A DNA stretch of 64,000 nucleotides from Gelatiniphilus marinus (GCF_042678305.1 NZ_JBHUDT010000003.1), one strand, 5' to 3'; numbered from the stretch's first letter, positions 16,089 through 24,815 are shown. Translations and numbers: made by a program. The notes: generated by a model not told the origin, from the sequence alone.

Positions 16089-17717
16089 ATGGGAAAAGGA
16101 TTTTTTAACGTACCAGTTGCTATAAACGAACCAGTTAAAAGCTACGCTCCGGGTTCGCCAGAGCGCGAAGCAGTTCTTAAAACTTACAAAGCCATGTATA
16201 ACAGTCAAGTTGATGTACCTATGTACATTAACGGAAAAGACGTTAGCACTGGCAATACCAGAACCATGTCGCCACCGCACGACCATAAACACGTGGTTGG
16301 CACCTATCATTTAGCAGAAAAAAAGCATGTTGAACAAGCTATTGCCACGGCACTTGAAGCCAGAAAAAGCTGGAGCCAAATGCCTTGGGAACAACGTGCC
16401 GGTATATTTTTAAAAGCTGCCGAATTAATTGCTGGCCCATACCGCAATAAAATAAATGCTGCAACCATGATTGCGCAATCTAAAAACATATATCAAGCCG
16501 AGATAGATTCGGCTTGCGAGCTTATTGACTTTCTGCGTTTTAACGTACAGTTTATGACAGATATTTACATGGATCAGCCAGAAAGCACAAGCGATGCCTG
16601 GAACCGTATTGAATACAGACCGCTTGAAGGTTTTACCTATGCCGTTACCCCATTTAACTTTACTGCTATAGCTGGTAACTTGCCTGCTTGTATGGCTTTA
16701 ATGGGCAATGTTGTGGTTTGGAAACCAAGCAACAGCCAAATATATTCTGCCAAAGTTATTATGGATGTCTTTAAAGAAGCTGGTGTGCCCGCAGGTGTTA
16801 TTAATGTGGTTTTTGGCAACCCTGGTATGATTACAGATACCGTTTTGGCGAGTCCGGATTTCTCAGGGTTGCATTACACAGGCTCTACTCCTGTTTTTCA
16901 AAAATTATGGAAACAAATAGGAAACAATATTGAAAACTACAAAACCTACCCAAGAATTGTTGGCGAAACCGGTGGAAAAGATTTTATTATCGCTCACAAA
17001 TCTGCAAATGCCAAACAAGTAGCTACGGCTATTTCTAGAGGCGCTTTCGAGTTTCAAGGTCAAAAATGTAGTGCTGCATCAAGAGTATATATCCCAACTA
17101 ATTTATGGGATACTGTAAAAAACTATATAATTGAAGATATAAAATCCTTTAAAACAGGATCGCCAGAAGACATGGGCAACTTTATTACAGCCGTAATAAA
17201 CGAAGCTTCGTTTGATAAACTAGCCTCTTATATTGATGCTGCGAAAAACGATGCCGATGCCGAAATTATTGCTGGAGGCAATTACGATAAATCTAAGGGT
17301 TATTTTATCGAACCAACCGTTATTGTTACCACAAATCCTAAATACGACACCATGTGTACCGAGCTATTTGGACCTATTGTAACCATTTATGTTTATGATG
17401 AAGACAAGTATTCTGAGACTCTTAAATTAGTTGATGAGACTAGCGAATATGCTTTAACAGGCGCGGTACTTTCAACCGACAGATATGCCATTATTGAGGC
17501 TACCGAAGCTTTACAAAATGCCGCTGGAAACTTTTATATTAACGACAAGCCAACAGGTGCAGTTGTTGGCCAGCAACCTTTTGGTGGAGCTCGCGCTTCT
17601 GGTACTAACGACAAAGCAGGTAGCGCCCAAAACCTTTTGCGTTGGGTATCGCCAAGAATGATTAAAGAAACCTTTGTTACACCAACAGATTACAGATACC
17701 CGTTTTTAGGCGAGTAA
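16089..17717 (+). CDS. pruA: L-glutamate gamma-semialdehyde (1-pyrroline-5-carboxylate) dehydrogenase
   Basis: 542-residue aldehyde dehydrogenase that oxidises glutamate-gamma-semialdehyde to glutamate with NAD+, the second step of proline catabolism. The single-domain length and the GKGFFNVPVAINEPVKSYAPGSPERE start match the TIGR01236-type group. The Glu motif is in VGETGGKDF, the catalytic Cys in FQGQKCSAASR, and the C-terminal NDKPTGAVVGQQPFGG is typical. The frame is open from 16026, but ATG 16089 is preferred. A proline dehydrogenase gene is not in the window. A strong terminator follows. Confidence 0.95.
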   Translation: MGKGFFNVPVAINEPVKSYAPGSPEREAVLKTYKAMYNSQVDVPMYINGKDVSTGNTRTMSPPHDHKHVVGTYHLAEKKHVEQAIATALEARKSWSQMPWEQRAGIFLKAAELIAGPYRNKINAATMIAQSKNIYQAEIDSACELIDFLRFNVQFMTDIYMDQPESTSDAWNRIEYRPLEGFTYAVTPFNFTAIAGNLPACMALMGNVVVWKPSNSQIYSAKVIMDVFKEAGVPAGVINVVFGNPGMITDTVLASPDFSGLHYTGSTPVFQKLWKQIGNNIENYKTYPRIVGETGGKDFIIAHKSANAKQVATAISRGAFEFQGQKCSAASRVYIPTNLWDTVKNYIIEDIKSFKTGSPEDMGNFITAVINEASFDKLASYIDAAKNDADAEIIAGGNYDKSKGYFIEPTVIVTTNPKYDTMCTELFGPIVTIYVYDEDKYSETLKLVDETSEYALTGAVLSTDRYAIIEATEALQNAAGNFYINDKPTGAVVGQQPFGGARASGTNDKAGSAQNLLRWVSPRMIKETFVTPTDYRYPFLGE

Positions 17718-17749
17718 CAAATTATTATAGAGAAACTATATTTTTACAA

Positions 17750-17787
17750 GAGAGATCATCTTTTTTTTTTAGATGGTCTCTTTTTTT
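17750..17787 (+). terminator. Rho-independent terminator after pruA
   Basis: GAGATCATCT-T(9-10)-AGATGGTCTC hairpin followed by seven T residues, 33 bp after the pruA stop. Confidence 0.85.
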
Positions 17788-17911
17788 GTTATGGTCTGCT
17801 CCTATATGTTTTAATGAAAAAAAGTACCGAAATAAATTGGGCAACCTAAGCTAAACACTAGCACCAATTGCATTTTAAGTTAACGCATTCGAAAAAAAAC
17901 TTTTAAATCAA

Positions 17912-18715
17912 TTATAACAAACTCGCCTTCAGCTCAAAAATTAAAGGATATAATTTATCTTTTGTAACAAACATTCCGGTTTGGGTTTCAACTAAATCTG
18001 GTAACACGTTATAAGGGCTTTCGTGGTGTTCTTTTAAATAATCAATGTGCAAACCCGCTTCGGTTAAAGCCGAAACTATTTCGCCCAAACCGTGGTTCCA
18101 TCCGTATTCTTTACTAATCATTTTCGATTCTTGGTTGGCGTAAGTACCTTGGTATTCTTCATAAATAACATCGTTTTGCATGTATCCATATTTTATTACG
18201 GGCTTGTTTTCCAAATAATCGAACATCCAAACTATCGGGTGAAATTCAACCATATAAAACGTACCGCCTTTTTTTAAACGCTCCGCAATCATTTTGCCCC
18301 AAGGTTTTAAATTGGGCAACCAACCAATAACGCCATAACTGGTAAAAACAATTTCGAAGCTATCTTTTACAAACCGAGAAGTATCAAAAACATTGCAACA
18401 CACAAATTTGGCATCAAGCTTCAATTCTTCATTTAATTGTTTTGCTAATTTAATACCTTCATCACTTAAATCTACACCCGTGCATTTTGCTCCCATTCTG
18501 CTCCAACTCAGCGTATCTTGCCCAAAATGACATTGTAAATGCAGTAAGGATTTTCCGTTTACATCACCCAAAGCAATTAATTCATAAGGCATTAACGACG
18601 ATTTCCCTTTTTTAAAACCATCTAAATTATACATCGCACTTTTTGCATGTACTTTTACTTTTTGGTTCCAAGTGGCTTTATTGGTTTTAAAATATTTGTT
18701 GTTGTTTGTCATCAT
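17912..18715 (-). CDS. Class I SAM-dependent methyltransferase
   Basis: 267 residues with a Rossmann methyltransferase core: motif I SLLHLQCHFGQDTLSWSRMG (~55-75), motif II CTGVDLSDEGIKLAKQL, a motif-IV-like region SFEIVFTSYGVIGWLPNL, and the post-motif FYMVEFHP. The FHP.VWMF and NHGLGEI segments recall a group of small-molecule methyltransferases of unknown substrate. It is transcribed away from the lipoprotein gene at 18747, and that gene's promoter lies just upstream of and partly inside this gene's 5' end. Confidence 0.85.
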   Translation of the reverse strand: MMTNNNKYFKTNKATWNQKVKVHAKSAMYNLDGFKKGKSSLMPYELIALGDVNGKSLLHLQCHFGQDTLSWSRMGAKCTGVDLSDEGIKLAKQLNEELKLDAKFVCCNVFDTSRFVKDSFEIVFTSYGVIGWLPNLKPWGKMIAERLKKGGTFYMVEFHPIVWMFDYLENKPVIKYGYMQNDVIYEEYQGTYANQESKMISKEYGWNHGLGEIVSALTEAGLHIDYLKEHHESPYNVLPDLVETQTGMFVTKDKLYPLIFELKASLL

Positions 18716-18731
18716 CTAAATGATATATTTG
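18702..18731 (+). promoter_or_regulatory. Promoter for lipoprotein gene (TTG-N19-TATATTTG)
   Basis: TTG at 18702-18704 and TATATTTG at 18724-18731 are spaced by 19 bp, a full match to the Bacteroidota consensus. The predicted transcript start (~18737) lies after the ATG at 18720, which supports 18747 as the translation start. The promoter overlaps the start codons of the divergent methyltransferase gene. Confidence 0.65.
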
Positions 18732-18746
18732 CTAAAATCTAAATTT

Positions 18747-19406
18747 ATGAAAAACTTCATTTACATCACGCTTATAGCATTACTTTTTGTTGGTTGCAAA
18801 CAAAAAAATGAAAACAAAACAGCGCTTTCTATTGCCCAAAAAATAGCAAATGCCCATGGTTTTGAAAACTGGAAAAACGTTTCTGAAATTCAATTTACGT
18901 TTAATGTAGATAGAGGAAATAGCCACTTTAAAAGAGCATGGAGCTGGCAACCAAAAACAGATGCAGTTACTATGATAACCAATAACGACACGATTTTATA
19001 CAATAGAACCATGGTAGATAGCACAAGCCTTAAAGCAGACCAAGGTTTTATAAACGATAAATTTTGGTTGCTAGTACCGTTTCAATTAGTATGGGATGCA
19101 GGCACAACAATATCTGAACCCGTAAAAGAAAAAGCACCAATAAGCAACATTGAAATGCATAAAATTACACTTACCTACTCGAATAATGGTGGCTATACAC
19201 CAGGTGATGCTTATGATATTTATTTTAATGATGATTATTTAATTAAAGAATGGATTTATAGAAAAAGTAATCAAAAAGAAGCATCTATAATTAACACTTT
19301 TGAAAATCATCAAGATTTTAACGGTATAAAAATAGCTTTAGAACATAAAAAACAAAACGAAGATTGGAATCTTAATTTTACAAATGTAAAAGTAATATTG
19401 GAATAA
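18747..19406 (+). CDS. Predicted lipoprotein (DUF6503-like)
   Basis: 219 residues. MKNFIYITLIALLFVGCKQK is a lipoprotein signal with the lipobox Cys at 17. The mature part (IAKAHGFENWKNVSEIQFTF, then SWQPKTDAVTM, DQGFINDKFWLLVPFQLVWDAG and an IYFNDDYLIKEWIYRK segment) resembles a flavobacterial lipoprotein family of unknown function, possibly DUF6503. Mostly beta structure is expected. The start at 18747 was chosen over 18720 because of the promoter position and the signal peptide. It is convergent with the CDGSH gene across a bidirectional terminator. Confidence 0.8.
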   Translation: MKNFIYITLIALLFVGCKQKNENKTALSIAQKIANAHGFENWKNVSEIQFTFNVDRGNSHFKRAWSWQPKTDAVTMITNNDTILYNRTMVDSTSLKADQGFINDKFWLLVPFQLVWDAGTTISEPVKEKAPISNIEMHKITLTYSNNGGYTPGDAYDIYFNDDYLIKEWIYRKSNQKEASIINTFENHQDFNGIKIALEHKKQNEDWNLNFTNVKVILE

Positions 19407-19505
19407 TATTTTTTTGATGCGATTGTAATTTCAACATCTAAATTACAACCAAGTGCGTATATAAAGTATAAATCGTTTTTTTCCGCTTATGCGCCTATAT
19501 ATATT

Positions 19506-19540
19506 AAAAGCGTTTCAATCTAATCATTGAAACGCTTTTT
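19506..19540. terminator. Bidirectional terminator
   Basis: AAAGCGTTTCAAT-ctaatc-ATTGAAACGCTTT has a 13-bp perfect stem with A/T runs on both sides. It lies between convergent genes ending at 19406 (+) and 19585 (-). Confidence 0.9.
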
Positions 19541-19584
19541 CCTTTTTTAGCAAACCTTATTTTGAGAATTGGAATACTAAAACT

Positions 19585-20007
19585 TTAACCTTTAAAAGCT
19601 TCTTTTACATGTGCACCATCGCAAAACGGTTTGTTATTAGAGGCACCACATCTACAAAAAGCAGTGGTTTTATTTTTAGTTTCTTCGCTGCCATCTGTAT
19701 GGATAATTTTAAGTGTGCCGTAAACCAATAATGGCCCGTTTTCTAAAACCTCAACTTTGGTTTCTATCGCTGTAGCTTTATCATCAACCTCTTCATTATT
19801 CATATAAAAACTTAAAGCTCCCGAAGGACAACGTTTTACTTGATTAATTACATCTTCGGTTGTGGCTGCGTTAATTCTAACCCAGGGCCGTACTTTTGGT
19901 CTAAAAACCTCTGGCAATCCTTTTACACAAATCCCCGAATGGGTACACTTTTTAGCTTCCCAAACCACTGTAACTTCGCCGTTTGAATATTCTCTTTTTT
20001 TCCCCAT
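19585..20007 (-). CDS. Two-domain Fe-S protein: (4Fe-4S)-type domain plus CDGSH domain
   Basis: 140 residues. The N-terminal half (residues ~12-68) is a small divergent ferredoxin-like domain, with Cys in KKCTHSGICVKG and KRCPSGALSF. The C-terminal half carries the CDGSH 2Fe-2S motif FCRCGASNNKPFCDGAH, with three Cys and one His ligands. It is probably a soluble electron-transfer or redox-sensing protein; partners are unknown. It is divergent from kynU with 117 bp between start codons, but nothing shows joint function. Confidence 0.88.
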   Translation of the reverse strand: MGKKREYSNGEVTVVWEAKKCTHSGICVKGLPEVFRPKVRPWVRINAATTEDVINQVKRCPSGALSFYMNNEEVDDKATAIETKVEVLENGPLLVYGTLKIIHTDGSEETKNKTTAFCRCGASNNKPFCDGAHVKEAFKG

Positions 20008-20092
20008 AACTCATAAATTTCATTAAATATACAAAAAAAAACGTGCTGTCTTTTAGACTAATTTATTGGTTATTTCATAAATTTATAATGCT

Positions 20093-20100
20093 TATTTTTG
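20093..20100 (+). promoter_or_regulatory. Candidate -7 box for kynU
   Basis: TATTTTTG matches TAnnTTTG and lies 25 bp before the kynU TTG start. No -33 TTG occurs at 19-20 bp spacing (nearest is 24 bp upstream). Confidence 0.45.
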
Positions 20101-20124
20101 TTAGAAACCTAAAACGCTTTCACT

Positions 20125-21399
20125 TTGTACAATTATAAAACAGGTGCCGATTACGCTAAAGAACAAGACCGAAAAGATGACTTGTCGCATTACAGAAATC
20201 AATTTCATATCCCAAAAGACAAACACGGAAATGCGTTAATTTACATGACCGGAAACTCACTTGGTTTACAGCCAAAATCTACAAAAGCATATATTAATCA
20301 AGAGCTTGAAGATTGGGCAAATTTAGGGGTCGAAGGGCACTTTGAAGCTAAAAACCCATGGTTGCAATATCATGAGTTTTTAAACAAAAGTATGGCCAAC
20401 GTGGTGGGCGCAAAACCCATTGAGGTTATTGTAATGAATACACTTACTGCCAACCTCCATTTTATGATGGTTTCGTTTTACAAACCCACAAAAACACGTT
20501 ATAAAATTCTTATTGAAAGTGATGCGTTTCCGTCTGATAAATTTGCAGTAGAATCGCAATTACGTCATCATGGATTTGATGATAAAGACGGATTAGTTTT
20601 ATGGAAACCCCGAAAAGATGAAGCTCTTTTACGCTATGAAGATTTGGAAACTATTCTTGAAAATCAAGGCGATGAGATAGCTTTAATTATGATTGGCGGT
20701 ATTAATTATTACACAGGGCAATATTTCGATTTAAAAAAAATTACAGAACTCGGGTATAAACACGGTTGTAAAGTAGGGTTTGACTGTGCCCACGGCGCAG
20801 GAAACGTTGAGCTTAATTTACATGATTCCGGAGCAGATTTTGCCGTTTGGTGTACTTATAAATACTTAAATTCTGGCCCAGGAAGTTTAGCGGGTTGTTT
20901 TGTGCACGAGCGCTATGCTCACGATAAAAACCTAAACCGTTTTACAGGTTGGTGGAGCCACAACAAACAAACGCGTTTTAACATGCGTAATGAATTTGAT
21001 GTGCTTCCTGGTGCAGAAGGTTGGCAACTTAGCAATCCGCCCATTTTATCGATGGCTGCCATTAAGGCATCACTCGATATGTTTAACGAAGTTGGCATAA
21101 AAAAGCTAAGCGAGAAATCTAAAAAACTAACAGGCTATTTTGAGTTCCTTTTAAAACAATTAGGCGAAGACACTATACAAATTATAACACCAAGAAATCC
21201 AAAAGAACGTGGTTGCCAACTATCCATTCAAGTTAAAAATGCTGACAAGAATTTACATAACAAATTAACCGAAGCTGGTGTTATAAGTGACTGGAGAGAA
21301 CCCGATGTAATTCGATGTGCACCCGTGCCGTTTTATAATTCGTTTGAAGATGTTTATAATTTGGTTGAAAAATTAAAGAGTATTACTGATAACATTTAA
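20125..21399 (+). CDS. kynU: Kynureninase
   Basis: PLP-dependent hydrolase cleaving kynurenine or 3-hydroxykynurenine to (3-hydroxy)anthranilate and alanine. The 424 residues match the family. Seen are YMTGNSLGLQPK, LTANLHFMMVSFYKPT, DCAHGAGNVELNLHDSGADFAVWCTYKYLNSGPG (the Lys of YKYLN is the PLP Schiff-base residue) and WWSHN. The start appears to be TTG at 20125, since no ATG precedes the conserved region. It is first in the kynurenine cluster and is separated from kmo by a structured repeat. Confidence 0.95.
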   Translation: MYNYKTGADYAKEQDRKDDLSHYRNQFHIPKDKHGNALIYMTGNSLGLQPKSTKAYINQELEDWANLGVEGHFEAKNPWLQYHEFLNKSMANVVGAKPIEVIVMNTLTANLHFMMVSFYKPTKTRYKILIESDAFPSDKFAVESQLRHHGFDDKDGLVLWKPRKDEALLRYEDLETILENQGDEIALIMIGGINYYTGQYFDLKKITELGYKHGCKVGFDCAHGAGNVELNLHDSGADFAVWCTYKYLNSGPGSLAGCFVHERYAHDKNLNRFTGWWSHNKQTRFNMRNEFDVLPGAEGWQLSNPPILSMAAIKASLDMFNEVGIKKLSEKSKKLTGYFEFLLKQLGEDTIQIITPRNPKERGCQLSIQVKNADKNLHNKLTEAGVISDWREPDVIRCAPVPFYNSFEDVYNLVEKLKSITDNI

Positions 21400-21416
21400 A
21401 CTAAAAATCAAATTGA

Positions 21417-21578
21417 CAAAAAGTCAAGTCCCAAATCAATTCGTAGAATTGAATGCCAAGGCGCAGAATAGATGAAGAAAAGCTCCGAGAACAGAAGGAC
21501 AAAGTCCGATGCGGAGTTTTCAAATCGGTTTTAAGTTTGAAAAACTTAAAAATTCCTCGGCTTGGACTTGATTTTTTG
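21417..21578 (+). repeat. 162-bp structured inverted-repeat element between kynU and kmo
   Basis: Ends are imperfect inverted repeats (AAAAAGTCAAGTCC / GGACTTGATTTTTT, 13 of 14). Inside are three nested or serial stems: CAATTC-GTA-GAATTG (21437-21451); GAAAAgCTCCG...CGGAGTTTTC enclosing GGAC-AAA-GTCC (21477-21521); and TTTTAAGTTT-GAA-AAACTTAAAA (21529-21551). There is no open frame of note. The rest of the 310-bp kynU-kmo gap holds only AT-rich sequence and the small palindrome at 21683-21705. Confidence 0.7.
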
Positions 21579-21682
21579 GTTTTGCTACGCAATATACTTT
21601 CATTTAAAACAATATTTTAAATTCAGTAGTGTATCAAGACAAAAATGAACAGATAAAAAGAAAATACAACTATAACCATAAG

Positions 21683-21705
21683 ATTCCTGCCTTCGCAGGA
21701 ATGAC
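21683..21705 (+). repeat. Small ATTCCTGC palindrome at the kmo start
   Basis: ATTCCTGC-CTTC-GCAGGAAT is a perfect 8-bp stem followed by GACA, a half-copy of the TGTCATTCC family. Its 3' arm contains AGGA and overlaps the first in-frame ATG (21701) of kmo. Confidence 0.6.
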
Positions 21706-21709
21706 AAAA

Positions 21710-23125
21710 ATGAAAGAAACAAAACAAAACATACTAATCATCGGCGCAGGCCTCTGCGGCTCACTCCTAGCCTTACGCTTAGCACAACGCGGCTACAAAG
21801 TAAACGTTTTCGAAATGCGTCCAGATTTACGCAAAGTCGATATTTCTGCTGGTCGCTCAATAAATTTAGCCCTTTCAAACCGCGGTATTAAAGCCATGAA
21901 ATTGGTTGGAATTGAAGATAAAGTAAAAGCACTTTGTATTCCTATGCATGGTAGAATGATTCACGATAAAACAGGCAACACACATTTATCAAATTATAGC
22001 GGGCGAGAACATGAATATATCAACTCCATTTCTCGTGGCGAACTTAACGGATTACTGTTAACCGAAGCCGAAAAACATAAAAATGTTTCTATTTATTTCA
22101 ACAAAAAATGCAAATCGGTCGATTTTGAAAATACTACAGCCCTATTTCAAGATTACAAAACCAAAGACAAATTTGTTGAAGATGCCGATGTTATTATTGC
22201 TACCGATGGTGCAGGTTCAGCCATGCGAAAAAGCTATTATTTAGGCAAAAAGTTTTTATTTAGCTTTTCACAAGATTATTTAACACACGGCTATAAAGAG
22301 CTTAGTATTCATCCTAAGGAAAATGGCGATTATAAAACTTACAAAAACGCGCTTCATATTTGGCCTCGCGGTAGTTTTATGCTTATCGCTTTACCCAATT
22401 TAGACGGCAGTTTTACAGTAACCCTATTTTTAAGTTACGATGAAGGCGAATACCATTTTAACAACTTAACTACTGAAGAAGCTGTGCTAAAATTTTTCCA
22501 AAAAGAATTCCCAGATGCTTTAGCTTTAATGCCCAATTTAATTGATGATTTTTTTAAAAACCCAACATCACCCTTAGGCACCGTAAAATGCTCGCCGTGG
22601 CATTACAAAGGCAACACGCTTTTAATGGGCGATGCGGCTCATGCTATTGTGCCGTTTTACGGACAAGGCATGAATGCCTCCTTTGAGGATGTGGTTGAGT
22701 TTGATAAAATATTAGAAAAAAATTTAGAAAGTTGGGAAGCCACATTTAAAGCCTACCAAAAAACACGCAAAAAAGATACCGATGCCATTGCAGATTTAGC
22801 CATTGATAATTTCCATGAAATGAAATCTCACACAGCAAATCCCGTATTTCAAAAAAAGCGTAAATTAGAAATGCTTTTAGAAAAACATTTTCCAGATGAG
22901 TATGCTTCAAAATATGCCTTGGTAACCTTTAATGAAGATATTAGATACCACGAAGCCATGCTGAAAGGACGCGCACAAGACAAAGCGATTTTAAATTTAT
23001 TATCAGACGGAATAATCTCGACTAAATTAGATAAAACAAAAAACAATTTAAAAACGATTTTAGATAAAGTAAAACAAGAAACCGAAGCTATTTTAGAAGA
23101 CGATAGAATTGCAGACCTGCATTAA
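21710..23125 (+). CDS. kmo: Kynurenine 3-monooxygenase
   Basis: FAD-dependent aromatic hydroxylase forming 3-hydroxykynurenine from kynurenine with NADPH and O2. 471 residues: FAD-binding GAGLCGSLLALRLAQRG near the N-terminus, SAGRSINLALSNRGIKAMK, ATDGAGSAMR and the GDAAHAIVPFYGQGMNASFEDV motif near residue 310. The C-terminus is soluble-looking, not clearly membrane-spanning. In-frame ATGs exist at 21701 and 21710; 21710 starts MKETKQNILIIGAG and leaves the repeat outside. The frame is open further upstream through a repeat, which is unlikely to be translated. Confidence 0.94.
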   Translation: MKETKQNILIIGAGLCGSLLALRLAQRGYKVNVFEMRPDLRKVDISAGRSINLALSNRGIKAMKLVGIEDKVKALCIPMHGRMIHDKTGNTHLSNYSGREHEYINSISRGELNGLLLTEAEKHKNVSIYFNKKCKSVDFENTTALFQDYKTKDKFVEDADVIIATDGAGSAMRKSYYLGKKFLFSFSQDYLTHGYKELSIHPKENGDYKTYKNALHIWPRGSFMLIALPNLDGSFTVTLFLSYDEGEYHFNNLTTEEAVLKFFQKEFPDALALMPNLIDDFFKNPTSPLGTVKCSPWHYKGNTLLMGDAAHAIVPFYGQGMNASFEDVVEFDKILEKNLESWEATFKAYQKTRKKDTDAIADLAIDNFHEMKSHTANPVFQKKRKLEMLLEKHFPDEYASKYALVTFNEDIRYHEAMLKGRAQDKAILNLLSDGIISTKLDKTKNNLKTILDKVKQETEAILEDDRIADLH

Positions 23126-23261
23126 GATAGCTCATCTTATATTTTCCAAAGAGCAGGAACTACGTAATAAAACAATTAACAAGAATTCAAATTCCCGCTT
23201 TGAGTTACTCCCCAAGCCTGAATTGAGCGCAATTAAAATGGGAGATTTGTAAGGGCTTATT

Positions 23262-24044
23262 ATGAATTTAAAACTAAACAATAAAAACGCCTTAGTTTGC
23301 GGAAGCACACAAGGCATAGGAAAAGCAACCGCTATGGCATTAGCTGCCGAAGGTGTAAGCGTCACTTTAGCTGCAAGAAACAGGGAAAAACTAAAAGCGG
23401 TTTTAGCAGAATTACCAAACACTAAAAGCCACAGCTATATTGTAGCAGATTTTTCTAACCCAAGAGATTTGCAAGAGCAGGTTATAAAGTTTATGGAGAG
23501 AAATCACGGATTTCATATTCTTATAAATAATACTGGTGGCCCGAGAAGTGGCCCTATTTTAACAGCAGCACTTGAAGAATTTGATAAAGCCTTTATTCAA
23601 CATTTAAAATGCAATCATGTTTTAGCGCAAGCTACAATTCCGTTTATGAAAGAAACTGGTTTTGGTAGAATTATTAACATTATTTCCACCTCGGTTAAAG
23701 AACCAATACCGGGTTTGGGTGTAAGCAATACCATTAGAGGTGCTGTTGGTAATTGGAGTAAAACGTTGGCCACTGAAGTTGGTGCTTTTGGCATTACCGT
23801 AAACAATGTATTGCCAGGTTTTACAGAAACTGAGCGCTTAAATGAAATAATTAAAATTAAAGCTGCCAACGAAAACAAAAGTATTGAGGATATGGCAGAA
23901 ATAATGAAAAATTATACGCCTGCAAAACGCTTTGCAAAACCCGAAGAAACCGCCAACGTTATTACGTTTTTAGCTAGTGATTGTGCTAGTTATGTAAACG
24001 GCATTAACATTCCAGTTGATGGTGGGCGCACAAAATCTTTATAA
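23262..24044 (+). CDS. Non-canonical short-chain dehydrogenase/reductase in kynurenine cluster
   Basis: 260 residues with an SDR Rossmann fold: GSTQGIGKATA (residues 14-24), NNTGG (89-93) and a C-terminal GINIPVDGGR. The usual catalytic Tyr-x3-Lys is absent: at the expected spacing from Ser142 the sequence reads Ser155-Asn-Thr-Ile-Arg159. This matches an SDR subgroup (BKR_like_SDR_like) known to depart from the classical tetrad. It lies between kmo and the dioxygenase gene, so a kynurenine-pathway substrate is suggested but unproven. The 136 bp upstream may hold a short gene remnant (see findings). Confidence 0.88.
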   Translation: MNLKLNNKNALVCGSTQGIGKATAMALAAEGVSVTLAARNREKLKAVLAELPNTKSHSYIVADFSNPRDLQEQVIKFMERNHGFHILINNTGGPRSGPILTAALEEFDKAFIQHLKCNHVLAQATIPFMKETGFGRIINIISTSVKEPIPGLGVSNTIRGAVGNWSKTLATEVGAFGITVNNVLPGFTETERLNEIIKIKAANENKSIEDMAEIMKNYTPAKRFAKPEETANVITFLASDCASYVNGINIPVDGGRTKSL

Positions 24045-24103
24045 TAATTTAACTACGATAGTTTTAATAAAATTTTAGCTGTTCGTATATTAGTAACTAA
24101 TTT

Positions 24104-24180
24104 GCGTTAAGGATTGAGGCATTTGTTGGAGCTCCTCGCAGAGAGCGACTGCCGAAAGCCTGACCCTCGTGGTAACGCCC
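24104..24180 (-). repeat. GGGCGTT...TCCTTAACGC element, copy 1
   Basis: Read on the - strand it begins GGGCGTTACC, contains CAGGCTTTCGGCAGTC and ends CAATCCTTAACGC. The ends form the inverted repeat GCGTTA/TAACGC. It shares this layout with the element at 38183-38282. It lies between the SDR gene and the 3-hydroxyanthranilate dioxygenase gene and ends 13 bp before the latter's ATG. Confidence 0.6.
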
Positions 24181-24193
24181 AAAACACATAACT

Positions 24194-24727
24194 ATGAGCA
24201 AAGTATATCCGCCCATAAATTTTAAAGCTTGGATTGAAGAAAACAGACATTTATTAAAACCACCTGTGGGCAATAAAGTGGTTTGGAAAGATGGCGATTT
24301 TATTGTGATGGTGGTTGGCGGACCAAATAACCGAAAGGACTATCATTATAACGAAACACCAGAATTTTTCTATCAGATTGAAGGTGATATCGTGCTTAAA
24401 ATTATTGACAAAGGCACGCCCAAAGACATTCATATTAAAGAGGGCGATATTTTTTTATTACCTCCAAAAGTACCGCATTCGCCACAACGTAGTGCCAATA
24501 CGGTGGGATTGGTTATTGAGTATCCCAGAGAAAAAGGGGTGCAGGATGCATTGATTTGGTTTTGCGAAAATTGCACCACAAAATTATATGAAGAAGATTT
24601 TAAACTAGACAATATTGAAACAGATATGCCTAAAATTTTCGATAATTATTACAGCGACGAAAACAAACGTTCTTGCCCCAATTGTGGGGAAGTTATGCAA
24701 CCGCCAAAGAAAGTGAAAATTGATTAA
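24194..24727 (+). CDS. nbaC: 3-hydroxyanthranilate 3,4-dioxygenase
   Basis: Fe(II) cupin dioxygenase that opens the ring of 3-hydroxyanthranilate to 2-amino-3-carboxymuconate semialdehyde (ACMS). 177 residues. The metal ligands are in DYHYNETPEFFYQIEG (His, Glu) and PPKVPHSPQR (His). Bacterial enzymes carry a C-terminal rubredoxin-like site, seen here as FCENC and SCPNCGEVM. The product can cyclise to quinolinate (NAD synthesis) or be decarboxylated by the next gene's product. An alternative symbol is haaO. Confidence 0.95.
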   Translation: MSKVYPPINFKAWIEENRHLLKPPVGNKVVWKDGDFIVMVVGGPNNRKDYHYNETPEFFYQIEGDIVLKIIDKGTPKDIHIKEGDIFLLPPKVPHSPQRSANTVGLVIEYPREKGVQDALIWFCENCTTKLYEEDFKLDNIETDMPKIFDNYYSDENKRSCPNCGEVMQPPKKVKID

Positions 24728-24738
24728 AAATGATATAT

Positions 24739-24815
24739 TCGCCATTACGAGAAGGTATGGCGAAGTAATCTATAAAATTAAAAACATTGCCAAGGTAAAA
24801 GCCTCGCAATAACAC
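24739..24815 (+). repeat. TGTCATT-family element, degenerate copy
   Basis: The left end CGCCATTACGAGAAGG and right end GCCTCGCAATAACAC face each other, with gcgaagtaatct internally, the layout of the 5010-5120 element. It fills the gap between the dioxygenase and decarboxylase genes. Confidence 0.55.

Noticed and set aside
24104..24180. Riboswitch or leader RNA for the dioxygenase gene
   Set aside because: Shares ends with the element at 38183-38282 in an unrelated operon and in opposite orientation, so it is better explained as a repeat.
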